A stretch of DNA of 47,103 nucleotides, taken from positions 1 through 47,103 of the forward strand of contig CAAGGZ010000092.1 of NCBI GenBank assembly GCA_900769545.1. Direction: 5' to 3'. Positions 13,686 through 22,579 of this stretch are shown one piece after another. A program made the translations under genes and the position numbers. Within the stretch, counting starts at the first letter, position 1. Each line of letters starts with the position of its first letter. The notes beneath the pieces were generated by a model. The model did not search any database, was not told the origin of the DNA, and saw nothing but the letters and a program-made list of their open reading frames with translations. The DNA is from Clostridia bacterium. GTDB taxonomy: Bacteria; Bacillota; Clostridia; Christensenellales; Borkfalkiaceae.

Positions 13686-16475
13686 ATGAAAAGAAAAAGA
13701 ATATTAACAACAATACTTCTTCTTTTGATTGTCGTTTTTGGATTTTCCTTTACGGCATGCAATAATGGAGGAAACACGCCCGAATCGTTGCAAAACGAAT
13801 ACGGAATCGTTGTGGACGGTGGTAGCTTTGAAGAAGGCTCGACCTTGGTAAGCAATGAGATTACGGCGATCACAGAAGCTGCAGAGGTTCTTGCTATAAT
13901 AGCCGATCAAGACTATAACAAAGAAAACAACTTTTATATTTACGATATTCACGTCACGAAGGACGGCGTAAAGGTACAGCCTGATGGAAAGGTTAAGGTT
14001 AGCGTCCCCGTACCCAATGCGGCGGTGAATAAGTACATTGTATTCCATATTAAAGACGATAATTCAGTTGAAAGCCTTGCGTCCACCGTGGCTGACGGTA
14101 AGATTTCTTTTGAAATTGACTGCTTCTCTCGCTTTATCTTTATCGAAGATACCGAGACTGTTTCTTGCACTCACGTTTTTGGGGTGTATGAGAAAATCGA
14201 TAACGTGAGCTGTCTTGAGATGGGCAGGATTGCCCGTCAGTGTACTCTTTGCGGTTATATTGAAATAACTACTGCCCAAGGTAGTCACAAATACGGCGAG
14301 CTTATCCCTGGTAAGAATGCTACCTATTATTCGGAGGGTGCGCTTTCTTACTATACCTGTTCTGATTGCCGCGGCATATTTAACGAGTCAAAAGAGCCCA
14401 TTACCTCTACCATTATTCCAAAGATTACTCCCGAGTTTACGCTCTACCTTGACGGTGAGCTCGCAGGCGAGTTTACGGTTAGTAGTGCCACAAGTAGTAA
14501 AGTAATACTTGCACTTGATAGTGTTTCGGTTACGAAAGGGCAAACTGTCACTATTCGCGAAAAGAACGGTTTGGAGGAATGCGAATATGTCGTAATCGGA
14601 ACCAATATGGACAGTGTGGGTACCTTGTGGGGTAACGTTGATCCCAAGGCTAAAACGATTCGCAGCACTTCGACCTCGACATTTATTTTCACTCTCCAGA
14701 AGAGCGAAGGAGCTACGTTGAAAGTAGATGGCTACGTGAATTCTGGCATAGTTATTGAGATAACAAGTATAGACACAAGAAACGAGCCAGTTTACTTTCC
14801 GATGACTAAGGTTGACAGTCTTGAGGGCTCTGAGAATGAGGCGTACGTTTTCGGCTTGTTGGGAAGCGATAAAACTACTTCCTTCAGAATCATAGACCTT
14901 GACAATGACATGGTTTACGATTACGACGATATCAGCGAGTCGATGTCCTATGATACCTGGTCTTATAGTTGCGGTGAGAATGATAGTATTCAGTTCTCCT
15001 CACAGATTACCGACTGGTGGATTGCTTTTGACATTGGTGGAGATAAAGAGATTACGCTGAGACGCTATAACCTGCCGTCAACTCGTACTCCCACCCTCGT
15101 TTTTGAATCGGGCGATGCTCTGGCATTTGAAAAGAGTACTCTCACTCCCGATAGCAAGGAATATGATCGTTACTCCTGGCCTCTGACTAACGGCATATTT
15201 GGGAGAACCGATGTTTGGTCTGTTGACCTTAGCAGCTTGACTATATACAAAGCAGCTGTTCATGTAGATAGCTCCGTACGCTTCTATATCGGTTTGGGCA
15301 ATTTGACAACAAAGATTGGAGCCGAATATCTTTCTTTGGTTATTCTAAATAATGGCACTCTCATTAAGAATGGCGATTACATTGAGCTTACAAAGCCTGG
15401 AGATTATATTATCGAATACCTGCCCTTCTGTAACGTAATCAACGTGATTGATCCCACGCTTGATCCTGTGACAGACGCTCACGAACACGCATTTGTTGAT
15501 GGTAAGTGTGAATGTGGTGCAGATGATCCCTCGTATGTGCCTCCTCACGAGCATTCCTATACCGAGGTTGTAACCGCGCCCACCTGTACTAGCGAGGGGT
15601 ATACTACTTACACCTGCGGATGCGGTGACTCCTACGTTGGTAATAAAGTTGACGCTACAGGACATTCCTATTCGGAGGGTAGTTGTTCCTCCTGTGGTGA
15701 GGTTGATCCCGATTATACTCCCGACTCTGATAGCAAGATTATTGACAGAATTGACGTTTTGGGTGTTACAATGCCCTATACGGGTAAAAAGCCTGCTACT
15801 GATGACGAGCCTTACGTGCTTCAGGCAGGTCTTGAAATTCTGTCGGTAGAGTGGGTCAAGGAAGATGATTACAATTACGGGAATTACCTTCCCTTCGGAC
15901 CGGACGATTACTTTGAGTATGAGAATTCAAGATATATCGTTAAAGTATGCTTACAGCTTAAATCCGGCTATCAGTTTAACTGTGATCCCGAATACGGTTA
16001 TTACTATGGATATGCAACCGTAAATTACGTGTTGAGTTGGGATGTTAGCATCCACGATAACATTATAGAGTATTACACCTACCTTGGGTGTAACGACACG
16101 ACCATTTACTATGCAGGTATCGTTGGTGTGACGGAGCCCGTGCCCGATGCTCATCCTGACTTTAATTTCATCACGGTTTACGAAGGCTTCCATATTGCCG
16201 AGGTGCGCTGGTATGATGAGTCCGAGGGCGACGGTACACCTGGTTCGGGTAGGCTTATGACATCCGATGACGTCTTTGTCGAAGGCGGCCAATACTATCT
16301 CGAAATAGACATTTGTGTAGATGAAGGATATAGCTTCTTTGTAGACGTTTACGGCGTTTGGGTGAGTGTATTCATCAACGAAATGGAAACTGGAGCCGAA
16401 TATGATGACCTCGAAACCGCCAACGAGAAACTGACCATATCCTTTGGATACTACTGTATGTTTCCTGAGGAATGA
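13686..16475 (+). CDS. Large surface lipoprotein with His/Cys repeat module
   Basis: 929 residues. AAAGGAGG precedes ATG 13686; the signal peptide ends in the lipobox FTAC (Cys25). The N-terminal part, to about residue 155, resembles beta-sandwich surface domains (VKVQPDGKVKVSVPVPN, FIFIED). A CTHVFG...CTLCGYIE segment and, near residues 600-680, a HEHAFVDGKCECG / HEHSYTEVVTAPTCTSEGYTTYTC / GHSYSEGSCSSCGE series follow. Such His/Cys units recur in secreted proteins of gut Firmicutes, often in many copies. The C-terminal 250 residues are Tyr- and Asp-rich beta structure. Codon choice (more GAG, CTT and TAC) differs from its neighbours, which may point to transfer. Function unknown. Confidence 0.8.
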   Translation: MKRKRILTTILLLLIVVFGFSFTACNNGGNTPESLQNEYGIVVDGGSFEEGSTLVSNEITAITEAAEVLAIIADQDYNKENNFYIYDIHVTKDGVKVQPDGKVKVSVPVPNAAVNKYIVFHIKDDNSVESLASTVADGKISFEIDCFSRFIFIEDTETVSCTHVFGVYEKIDNVSCLEMGRIARQCTLCGYIEITTAQGSHKYGELIPGKNATYYSEGALSYYTCSDCRGIFNESKEPITSTIIPKITPEFTLYLDGELAGEFTVSSATSSKVILALDSVSVTKGQTVTIREKNGLEECEYVVIGTNMDSVGTLWGNVDPKAKTIRSTSTSTFIFTLQKSEGATLKVDGYVNSGIVIEITSIDTRNEPVYFPMTKVDSLEGSENEAYVFGLLGSDKTTSFRIIDLDNDMVYDYDDISESMSYDTWSYSCGENDSIQFSSQITDWWIAFDIGGDKEITLRRYNLPSTRTPTLVFESGDALAFEKSTLTPDSKEYDRYSWPLTNGIFGRTDVWSVDLSSLTIYKAAVHVDSSVRFYIGLGNLTTKIGAEYLSLVILNNGTLIKNGDYIELTKPGDYIIEYLPFCNVINVIDPTLDPVTDAHEHAFVDGKCECGADDPSYVPPHEHSYTEVVTAPTCTSEGYTTYTCGCGDSYVGNKVDATGHSYSEGSCSSCGEVDPDYTPDSDSKIIDRIDVLGVTMPYTGKKPATDDEPYVLQAGLEILSVEWVKEDDYNYGNYLPFGPDDYFEYENSRYIVKVCLQLKSGYQFNCDPEYGYYYGYATVNYVLSWDVSIHDNIIEYYTYLGCNDTTIYYAGIVGVTEPVPDAHPDFNFITVYEGFHIAEVRWYDESEGDGTPGSGRLMTSDDVFVEGGQYYLEIDICVDEGYSFFVDVYGVWVSVFINEMETGAEYDDLETANEKLTISFGYYCMFPEE

Positions 16476-16544
16476 GTAGCATGGAAGCAGTAATATTTTT
16501 GTGATGGAGCTTATTTGTAACGGCGGCGTAGTTGCGCTAAAATA

Positions 16545-16599
16545 AATGCAAAATGCAGTGCTAACGCAAATGCAAAATGCAAAGTGCGAAGTGCAAAAT
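16545..16599 (+). repeat. Heptamer repeats RTGCRAA
   Basis: Units ATGCAAA, GTGCGAA and GTGCAAA with period seven, interrupted once near 16556-16568, leading into ATTATGGAATAATT and the palindrome copy 3. Confidence 0.75.
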
Positions 16600-16617
16600 T
16601 ATGGAATAATTAAAACT

Positions 16618-16652
16618 GCCGCGGCGAGAAATTTCTCGCCGCGGCTTTTGCC
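16618..16652 (+). terminator. GC-rich palindrome terminator, copy 3
   Basis: The same perfect 28-base palindrome as at 13571 (16618-16645), with the same upstream and downstream flanks. It lies between convergent genes and can act in both directions. Confidence 0.8.
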
Positions 16653-16665
16653 TAAATTGAAATTT

Positions 16666-17463
16666 TTACAATAAGGATATTTTTTTGATACGCTCGAATG
16701 CAGTTTGTATAAAGGCTTCTGCGGACATTTCTTCGTACTCCTTTTTGCGGTCGTTAAACACTTCCAACATCAAAGAGCCTTTATATCCGTATTCGTCCAT
16801 TTTCTTCATCATTTTTTGATAATCCACGTCGCCGTCAAAGGGCAAGTAGTGCAAATCGTCCCACGCATTCGCATTGTCCGTGCGCCCGAAATTGTCGTGG
16901 ATATGCGTGCAGAGCAGACGCTTGCCGAACAAGTCCATAAACGGCACCGTTTCGGTATAACAATGCTCGTGGCCGCAATCGAGGCAAAAACCGACGTTTG
17001 GCGTGGTTTCGTAACGCTCCATAAGGCAAGCCAAATTGCCCAATTTGCGCAGGTTTTCAAACGCTACGTTGACGTTTTTGTCTGCGGCGTAGGCAACGAG
17101 CTCGTCAAAGCGGCTCAAGCCCAAGTCATTGACGGGCGGCGGAGTCCAACCGCTGGAAACGTGTAAAATCACCGTTTTTACACCGTTTGCCGACGCGCTG
17201 TTTATACAGCTTTTAATGGCGTTGAACAGGGGGAGATACTCCTCGCCTGTTTGCCACAGCTTATTACAGCCCGAAAAGGGAGCGTGGATAAACTCGAAGT
17301 CGAGGGATAATTTATCGGCTTTTTCTTTAATTGCCGAGACGGTGTTCATATCGCCGTGTTCGGTGAAAAAGCAGTCAAAACCTGTGTTTTTAATAATGTC
17401 GAGATTGACCAACGGGTCATTTTGCGTGATACAGTCGCAAGTAATGCCTAATTTTCTTTTCAT
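16666..17463 (-). CDS. Xylose-isomerase-like TIM barrel protein (sugar phosphate isomerase/epimerase family)
   Basis: 265 residues, the length of AP-endonuclease-2-type TIM barrels (PF01261 family by appearance). Metal-ligand positions are recognisable in order: HAPFSG, HVSSGW, VAFENL (Glu), GFCLDCGHEH (Asp/His), THIHDNFG (His) and SLMLEVF (Glu). These proteins isomerise or epimerise sugars or sugar acids in the cytoplasm; the substrate cannot be told. It is the last gene of the metY-metA operon, 57 bases after metA, but a hairpin lies in that gap, so its link to methionine metabolism may be only positional. ATG is preceded by AGGTGAG. Confidence 0.85.
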   Translation of the reverse strand: MKRKLGITCDCITQNDPLVNLDIIKNTGFDCFFTEHGDMNTVSAIKEKADKLSLDFEFIHAPFSGCNKLWQTGEEYLPLFNAIKSCINSASANGVKTVILHVSSGWTPPPVNDLGLSRFDELVAYAADKNVNVAFENLRKLGNLACLMERYETTPNVGFCLDCGHEHCYTETVPFMDLFGKRLLCTHIHDNFGRTDNANAWDDLHYLPFDGDVDYQKMMKKMDEYGYKGSLMLEVFNDRKKEYEEMSAEAFIQTAFERIKKISLL

Positions 17464-17485
17464 ATACTCACCTAAATATATTTAC

Positions 17486-17514
17486 ACCCCACCCATGTAC
17501 GAGTTGAGTGGGGT
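17486..17514 (-). terminator. Hairpin between metA and the TIM-barrel gene
   Basis: ACCCCAC/GTGGGGT stem with a 15-base loop. The T-rich run lies on the plus-strand side, so on the minus strand it is at best a partial terminator. Confidence 0.35.
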
Positions 17515-17520
17515 TTTGGT

Positions 17521-18447
17521 TTATTTTTCCGCCTTGACTTCTTCAATGTCGTAGGGGGTGCTTTGGTAGACGAAATAGTTGAGCCAATTCGAGAACAACA
17601 AATGCGCATGAGCGCGCCAAGAAACGAGCGGCGCTTTCGTCGGGTCGTTGTTCGGGAAATAGTTGACGGGGATTTCAATGGGCTTGCCTTGCGAAAGGTC
17701 GCGCTCGTATTCGTTTTTCAACGTATCGGCGTCGTATTCCGAATGCCCCGTAATGAAAATTTGTCTGCCGTTTTTCGTGGTAACGGCGTATACGCCCGTT
17801 TCTTTGGAAGAAGCCAAAATGCGAAGTTCCCAAACCTTTTCAATGTCCTCTCTAAGGACGGTGGTGTGTCGGGATTGCGGCACCATAAACACGTCGTCAA
17901 AGCCACGGAAAAGAATGGATTTTTTGTATTCCACCTCGTGGGGGAACACGCCGAACATCTTTTTGGGAACGTCGTGTTTTTGAATACCGTAATGATAGTA
18001 GAGCCCTGCCTGCGCTCCCCAACAAACGTGAAAAGTGCTGTGGACGTGCGTTTTGCTCCATTCCATAATTTCGGTGAGCTCCGCCCAATATTCTACTTCC
18101 TCGAAGGGCATATGTTCCACGGGCGCGCCTGTGATAATCATACCGTCGAATTTTTGGTCTTTTACGTCGTCGAACGTCTTATAAAACGCCAAAAGATGCT
18201 CTTCCGCAACGTTCTTGGATTGGTGCGTTTTGGTGTGAATGAGCTCCATTTCCACCTGTAAAGGGGAGTTGCCGAGCAGTCTTGCAAACTGCGTTTCCGT
18301 CTCTATTTTTTTCGGCATGAGGTTGAGAATGAGGATACGCAAAGGACGAATATCCTGTGTGATGGCTCTCTTTTCCGTCATGACGAAAATGTTTTCACTT
18401 TCCAGTGTTTTTACCGCAGGTAAATTGTCGGGAATTTTAATAGGCAT
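17521..18447 (-). CDS. metA: Homoserine O-acetyltransferase, MetA type
   Basis: 308 residues that align with MetA without gaps of note: LRILILNLMPKKIETETQFARLLGN, the acyl-enzyme Cys142 in HVCWGAQAG, His235 and Glu237 in ITGHSEYD. The residue that sets acyl-CoA choice is Glu111 (GAPVEHMPFEEVEYW). In characterised enzymes Glu at this place goes with acetyl-CoA and Gly with succinyl-CoA, so this should make O-acetylhomoserine despite the usual 'succinyltransferase' family name. The neighbouring sulfhydrylase uses that product. It starts 13 bases after the metY stop, with AGGAG before ATG, and acts in the cytoplasm as the committed step to methionine. Confidence 0.95.
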   Translation of the reverse strand: MPIKIPDNLPAVKTLESENIFVMTEKRAITQDIRPLRILILNLMPKKIETETQFARLLGNSPLQVEMELIHTKTHQSKNVAEEHLLAFYKTFDDVKDQKFDGMIITGAPVEHMPFEEVEYWAELTEIMEWSKTHVHSTFHVCWGAQAGLYYHYGIQKHDVPKKMFGVFPHEVEYKKSILFRGFDDVFMVPQSRHTTVLREDIEKVWELRILASSKETGVYAVTTKNGRQIFITGHSEYDADTLKNEYERDLSQGKPIEIPVNYFPNNDPTKAPLVSWRAHAHLLFSNWLNYFVYQSTPYDIEEVKAEK

Positions 18448-18460
18448 GGTTTGCTCCTGA

Positions 18461-19747
18461 TTAAAGGGTATTTAACGCTTGCTGAATGTCGTCGATAAGG
18501 TCCTGATAATTTTCAAGCCCGCAGGACAAACGGACAAGGTCGCCGGGAACGCCTGCTGCAATCAGCTCTTCATCGTTCATTTGGCGGTGAGTTGCGCTCG
18601 CAGGGTGCAAACAGCAACTACGCGCGTCGGCTACGTGCGTTTCAATGGCGATGATTTGCAGGGCTTTCATAAACTTTTCAGCCGCCGCTCTGCCGCCTTT
18701 TACGCCGAAGCTGACAACGCCGCAAGTGCCTTTCGGCATATATTTTTCCGCAAGCGCGTGGTATTTATTCGAGGGGAGCCCGGGGTAGTTCACCCAAGCA
18801 ATTTTATCGTTGCTTTCCAAAGCCTCCGCTACTTTTTGCGCATTGAGGCAATGACGCTCCATACGTACGTGAAGGCTCTCTAAGCCAAGGTTGAGGTAGA
18901 ACGCGCTCTGGGGGGACTGCGTCGAGCCGAAATCTCGCATAAGCTGCGCCGTTGCTTTGGTGATATAGGCGCCTTCTTTGCCGAATTTGGTGGCATAGGT
19001 GATGCCGTGGTAGCTATCGTCAGGAGTGCAAAGTCCGGGGAATTTATCGGCGTGCGCCATCCAGTCGAATTTACCCGAATCGACAAGGCAACCGCCGACC
19101 GCCACGCCGTGACCGTCCATATATTTGGTGGTGGAGTGCGTAATGATGTCCGCGCCGAACTCGAAAGGACGGCAATTTACGGGCGTTGCAAAGGTGTTGT
19201 CGATGATAAGGGGAACGCCGTGCGCGTGCGCCGCTTTGGCAAATTTTTCAATGTCAAGCACCGTGAGCGCAGGGTTTGCAATCGTCTCGCCGAATACCGC
19301 TTTGGTGTTGGGACGGAATGCGGCGTTGAGCTCCTCTTCCGTGCAATCGGGGGAGAGGAAGGTAAATTCAATGCCCATTTTCTTCATAGTAACGGCGAAA
19401 AGGTTATACGTGCCGCCGTAGATAGAGGAAGACGATACAACGTGGTCGCCGCAGTTTGCAATATTAAAAATAGCGAAAAGGTTTGCCGCTTGTCCCGAGG
19501 AAAGGAGCATAGCCGCGCTCCCGCCTTCCAGCTCGCAAATTTTAGCGGCTACGGTGTCGCAGGTAGGGTTTTGCAAACGGGAGTAAAAGTAACCGCTTGC
19601 TTCCAAGTCGAATAATTTACCCATATCTTCGCTGGTGGCGTATTTGAAAGTAGTGCTCTGAATAATAGGGACTTGACGGGGCTCGCCGTTGCCGGGCGTG
19701 TAGCCGCCTTGTACGCAAGTCGTTTCAATGCGAAGGTCTTTTTTCAT
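18461..19747 (-). CDS. metY: O-acetylhomoserine sulfhydrylase
   Basis: 428 residues, PLP-dependent Cys/Met-metabolism family. It makes homocysteine from O-acetylhomoserine and sulfide in the cytoplasm. Landmarks: TTCVQGGYTP start, YFYSRLQNPTCDTVAAKICELEGG, SSGQAANLFAI, SSSSIYGGTYNLF, PLIIDNTFATPVNCRPFEFGAD and ITHSTTKYMDGHG with the PLP lysine. The length (about 430 rather than 380-400 in gamma-synthases) and ADARSCCLHPASATHRQ fit MetY. It is the promoter-proximal gene of metY-metA; TAGGAGG precedes ATG. The short leader shows no SAM or T-box riboswitch, so regulation is probably by a protein factor or by the inverted repeat at 19760-19780. Confidence 0.95.
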   Translation of the reverse strand: MKKDLRIETTCVQGGYTPGNGEPRQVPIIQSTTFKYATSEDMGKLFDLEASGYFYSRLQNPTCDTVAAKICELEGGSAAMLLSSGQAANLFAIFNIANCGDHVVSSSSIYGGTYNLFAVTMKKMGIEFTFLSPDCTEEELNAAFRPNTKAVFGETIANPALTVLDIEKFAKAAHAHGVPLIIDNTFATPVNCRPFEFGADIITHSTTKYMDGHGVAVGGCLVDSGKFDWMAHADKFPGLCTPDDSYHGITYATKFGKEGAYITKATAQLMRDFGSTQSPQSAFYLNLGLESLHVRMERHCLNAQKVAEALESNDKIAWVNYPGLPSNKYHALAEKYMPKGTCGVVSFGVKGGRAAAEKFMKALQIIAIETHVADARSCCLHPASATHRQMNDEELIAAGVPGDLVRLSCGLENYQDLIDDIQQALNTL

Positions 19748-19759
19748 ATATCCTCCTAC

Positions 19760-19780
19760 GCGGACGCATTATGCGTGCGC
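19760..19780 (-). promoter_or_regulatory. Inverted repeat in the metY leader
   Basis: A near-perfect inverted repeat centred on ACGCATTATGCGT, lying between the promoter and the ribosome site of metY; a possible operator or small hairpin. Confidence 0.4.
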
Positions 19781-19807
19781 GATCTTATAAAAAATTATTT
19801 TCTAAGA

Positions 19808-19836
19808 GTATAGCACAGCTACGCCGTTTTCGTCAA
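19808..19836 (-). promoter_or_regulatory. Promoter of metY-metA
   Basis: On the minus strand TTGACG (19836-19831), spacer of 17-18 bases, TATACT (19813-19808). Confidence 0.75.
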
Positions 19837-19911
19837 GCGTTTCAAAGGCGCGTAAATAAAAATAACGCTGTTTAAGCAAAATAGAAAAGGGGGCTGTCTT
19901 AGTCTTTGAAA

Positions 19912-19938
19912 AATGCGTTCAACGCATACCTGCCTCCC
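19912..19938 (-). repeat. GGCAGGTATGCGTT motif, inverted intergenic copy
   Basis: Read on the minus strand, GGAGGCAGGTATGCGTT continues into GAACGCA, as at 1773. It lies in the 410-base divergent spacer between metY and the CNNM gene, which otherwise holds the two promoters and no gene. Confidence 0.55.
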
Positions 19939-20063
19939 TCGTATAATGATAAGGATAGAGTTTTTTGTTATAAAATAGGCAAGAGGGAGGGGGAGTTTTA
20001 GGGGATTAAAATAAAAAAATGAACAAAAATACATAAAAATATGTAAATATACACGCAGTTGTG

Positions 20064-20093
20064 TTGACAAAGAAGGTAAAAAAGTATTATAAT
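20064..20093 (+). promoter_or_regulatory. Promoter of the CNNM/CorC gene
   Basis: TTGACA (20064-20069), 18 bases, TATAAT (20088-20093). Confidence 0.8.
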
Positions 20094-20104
20094 GAAGTAT
20101 ATGC

Positions 20105-20124
20105 TGGGAAGTAGTTGCTTCCCA
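20105..20124 (+). other. Leader hairpin before the CNNM/CorC gene
   Basis: Perfect seven-base stem TGGGAAG/CTTCCCA with loop TAGTTG at the expected 5' end of the mRNA. It may protect the transcript or respond to a regulator. Confidence 0.45.
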
Positions 20125-20156
20125 AGAAAAACATTCGGAGGACTTAAAAAACAGTC

Positions 20157-21428
20157 ATGGAACCCCTACCCCTATCTATTGTGATAGTAATTTTGGTGTT
20201 GCTTTCCGCGTTCTTTTCAGGCACGGAAACAGCGTATTCTTGCGCGAATAAAATTAAGCTGAAAAGTATGGTTACGCTCGGCAAGAAAAATGCAAAAGCG
20301 GTATATAAATTTGCCGATGAAAAATACGACAAATTGGTTACGGCAATTCTCGTTGGAAATAATATCGTAAACTTGACGGCTTCGGCACTCGGCGCAATCT
20401 TATTTTCTATGTGGATTAAGAATGAGGAGCTCGCAACCACGGCGTCAACGGCAAGTTTGACAGTTGTCGTATTATTGGTTGGTGAAATTACGCCGAAATA
20501 TTTGGCGAGCGTTTATCCCGAAAAGTTCTGCTTCTTCGTATATCCTTTGATGCAGCTTTTCTATTGGATTTTGATGCCGCTTTGTAAGATTTTTGACGGC
20601 TTTAAATGGATTTTAACGAAGATCTTTAAGCTTAAGAAGGATGAAACCGTCACCGATGAGGAGCTGATGTCGCTCGTAGACGAAGCGGAAGAAAGCGGAA
20701 CCCTCAAACAGGACGAATCGGAGCTTTTGCGCTCTGCGCTTGAATTTGACGATTTGAAGGTAGAGGATATTCTCGTGCCCCGTGTAGACGTATACGCGGT
20801 TAGCGAGGATTCGACCATGGAAGAGGTAAGCGAGGTATTCGAAAAATGCGGATATTCCCGTTTGCCCGTGTATAGAGAAACGATAGACAACGTTATCGGG
20901 CTTATCCACCAGCGTGACTTTTTCGTTGGCTATATGAAAGGCGAAAAAGAAATCGGGCATTTGGTGCAGGATATTGTGTTCACGTCTGAATACACCCGTA
21001 TTTCTACGCTGTTGAAACAGCTCCAAAAACAAAAGATTCACATGGCTGCCGTTTCGGACGAATACGGCGGATTGGTGGGCGTTGTAACGCTTGAGGATAT
21101 TTTAGAGGAGCTTGTCGGCGAGATTTGGGATGAGCACGACGAGGAAGCCGTACACAGCGGTAAAATCGCCGAAGGTGAATTTTGGGTGGACGGTAAATGC
21201 GAGCTTGAGGAATTTTTCGCGCTTTACGATAAAGAAGAGGACGAAGAATGTGAATCCAACACCGTTGGCGGTTGGGTTACTGAAAAATTCGGCAGAATTC
21301 CCGCAATCGGTGAGATTATCACCATTGACGGTATCGAAATTAAGGTTGTAAAAGCGACCAAGCAGAAAATTCTTAAAATCCTTACCAAGCAGGTAGAGCC
21401 TGTGGATAAAGAGGACGACGAGGACTAA
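20157..21428 (+). CDS. CNNM/CorC-type membrane transporter (hemolysin C family)
   Basis: 423 residues with the standard order: CNNM (DUF21) membrane domain, about residues 1-185, with LSAFFSGTETAYSCAN and VGNNIVNLTASALGAILF plus GEITPKYLA; two CBS domains (about 205-325: VEDILVPRVDVYAV, GYSRLPVYRETIDNVIGLIHQRDFF and DEYGGLVGVVTLEDILEELVGEI); and a C-terminal CorC_HlyC domain (about 345-415: NTVGGWVTEKFGRIPAIGE). Relatives export Mg2+ (or exchange it with Na+), gated by nucleotide binding to the CBS pair; the hemolysin name is historical. CGGAGG lies rather far (about 13 bases) from ATG 20157. The gene is monocistronic with its own promoter and terminator. Confidence 0.92.
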   Translation: MEPLPLSIVIVILVLLSAFFSGTETAYSCANKIKLKSMVTLGKKNAKAVYKFADEKYDKLVTAILVGNNIVNLTASALGAILFSMWIKNEELATTASTASLTVVVLLVGEITPKYLASVYPEKFCFFVYPLMQLFYWILMPLCKIFDGFKWILTKIFKLKKDETVTDEELMSLVDEAEESGTLKQDESELLRSALEFDDLKVEDILVPRVDVYAVSEDSTMEEVSEVFEKCGYSRLPVYRETIDNVIGLIHQRDFFVGYMKGEKEIGHLVQDIVFTSEYTRISTLLKQLQKQKIHMAAVSDEYGGLVGVVTLEDILEELVGEIWDEHDEEAVHSGKIAEGEFWVDGKCELEEFFALYDKEEDEECESNTVGGWVTEKFGRIPAIGEIITIDGIEIKVVKATKQKILKILTKQVEPVDKEDDED

Positions 21429-21442
21429 ATACAAACGCAGAC

Positions 21443-21487
21443 GGGAATTCTTTCTTGAAAAATTCAATGAAAGAATTCCCTATTTTT
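21443..21487 (+). terminator. Terminator of the CNNM/CorC gene
   Basis: Long stem GGGAATTCTTTC/GAAAGAATTCCC (21443-21454 with 21469-21480), extended inward by TTGAA/TTCAA, then a short T run. Confidence 0.85.
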
Positions 21488-21502
21488 GAGAAATAATACC
21501 TG

Positions 21503-21531
21503 TTGCAATTTCTTATCGGAAGCAGTATAAT
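21503..21531 (+). promoter_or_regulatory. Promoter of galE
   Basis: TTGCAA (21503-21508), 17 bases, TATAAT (21526-21531). Confidence 0.75.
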
Positions 21532-21559
21532 AGAGAAAAATATTAAAAGAGGTTACTAT

Positions 21560-22573
21560 ATGGCAACGATTTTGGTTACGGGCGGTTGCGGATATATCGG
21601 TTCGCATACGGTATTGGAGTTATTGAACAAAAACTATGACGTAGTCGTTGTAGACAATTTCAGTAATTCCTGTTTTGAGAGCATTCGCAGAGTGCAGAAA
21701 ATTACGGGTAAAGAAGTGACGTTTTACGAAGCAGACATTCGCGACAGCGAAAAAATGGAAGCAATTTTCAATGCGCATAAATTTGACGCGGTTATTCACT
21801 TTGCGGCGTTCAAAGCCGTTGGCGAAAGCTGTAAATTGCCTTTGAAATATTACGAAAACAATATCAGCGGTACGGTTTCCTTATTGCAAATAATGGAAAA
21901 GCACAACGTGAAGAAGATTATCTTCTCCTCGTCGGCTACCGTTTACGGCGATCCCGAACGTTTGCCTTTGGATGAAAATTGTCGTCTTTCTACGACCAAT
22001 CCTTACGGCTCGACAAAGCTTATGATGGAAATGATTATGCAGGATTTGTATAAAGCGGATACTGCTTGGAATATTATCTTGCTTCGTTATTTCAACCCTG
22101 TCGGAGCGCACGAAAGCGGACTTATCGGCGAAGACCCGAAGGGGATTCCCAACAACTTGATGCCTTACGTGGCGCAGGTTGCAAGCGGCAAACTCGCTTG
22201 TATCAACGTATTCGGCAACGATTATGACACTCCCGACGGAACGGGCGTGCGCGATTATATTCACGTGGTAGACCTTGCGCTTGGACATATTGCGGCAATC
22301 GAGCAATGTAACGATTGCGGCGTGCATATTTATAACCTCGGCACGGGGCATGGTTACAGCGTATTCGATATGATTCACGCCTTTGAAAAGGCTTGTGGGA
22401 AAACGCTCCCTTATAAAGTTTGCGAACGCCGTCCCGGGGATATTGCTACTTGCTATGCGGCTCCCGATAAAGCCAAGAAAGAGCTTAAGTGGGAAGCGAA
22501 GTTCGGCATCGAAGAAATGTGCGCTTCGCAGTGGAAGTGGCAGAGCGGTAACCCCAAAGGTTACGAAGCGTAA
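21560..22573 (+). CDS. galE: UDP-glucose 4-epimerase
   Basis: 337 residues, standard GalE length. It interconverts UDP-glucose and UDP-galactose with bound NAD in the cytoplasm, supplying surface-polysaccharide precursors or completing galactose use. Visible: Rossmann loop TGGCGYIGSHT at the N-terminus, VDNFSNS, HFAAFKAVGES, FSSSATVYGDPE (catalytic Ser), NPYGSTKLMMEMI (YxxxK), RYFNPVGAHESGLIGEDP and DYIHVVDLALGH. ATG 21560 is chosen over an upstream in-frame start because AAGAGG precedes it and the Rossmann strand starts at residue 2. No Leloir partners (galK, galT) are nearby. The next gene starts six bases downstream. Confidence 0.96.
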   Translation: MATILVTGGCGYIGSHTVLELLNKNYDVVVVDNFSNSCFESIRRVQKITGKEVTFYEADIRDSEKMEAIFNAHKFDAVIHFAAFKAVGESCKLPLKYYENNISGTVSLLQIMEKHNVKKIIFSSSATVYGDPERLPLDENCRLSTTNPYGSTKLMMEMIMQDLYKADTAWNIILLRYFNPVGAHESGLIGEDPKGIPNNLMPYVAQVASGKLACINVFGNDYDTPDGTGVRDYIHVVDLALGHIAAIEQCNDCGVHIYNLGTGHGYSVFDMIHAFEKACGKTLPYKVCERRPGDIATCYAAPDKAKKELKWEAKFGIEEMCASQWKWQSGNPKGYEA

Positions 22574-22579
22574 GCACGC

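Noticed and set aside
19748..19836. Possible SAM or T-box riboswitch before metY
   Set aside because: The distance from promoter to start codon is too short (about 60 bases) and no riboswitch core is visible.
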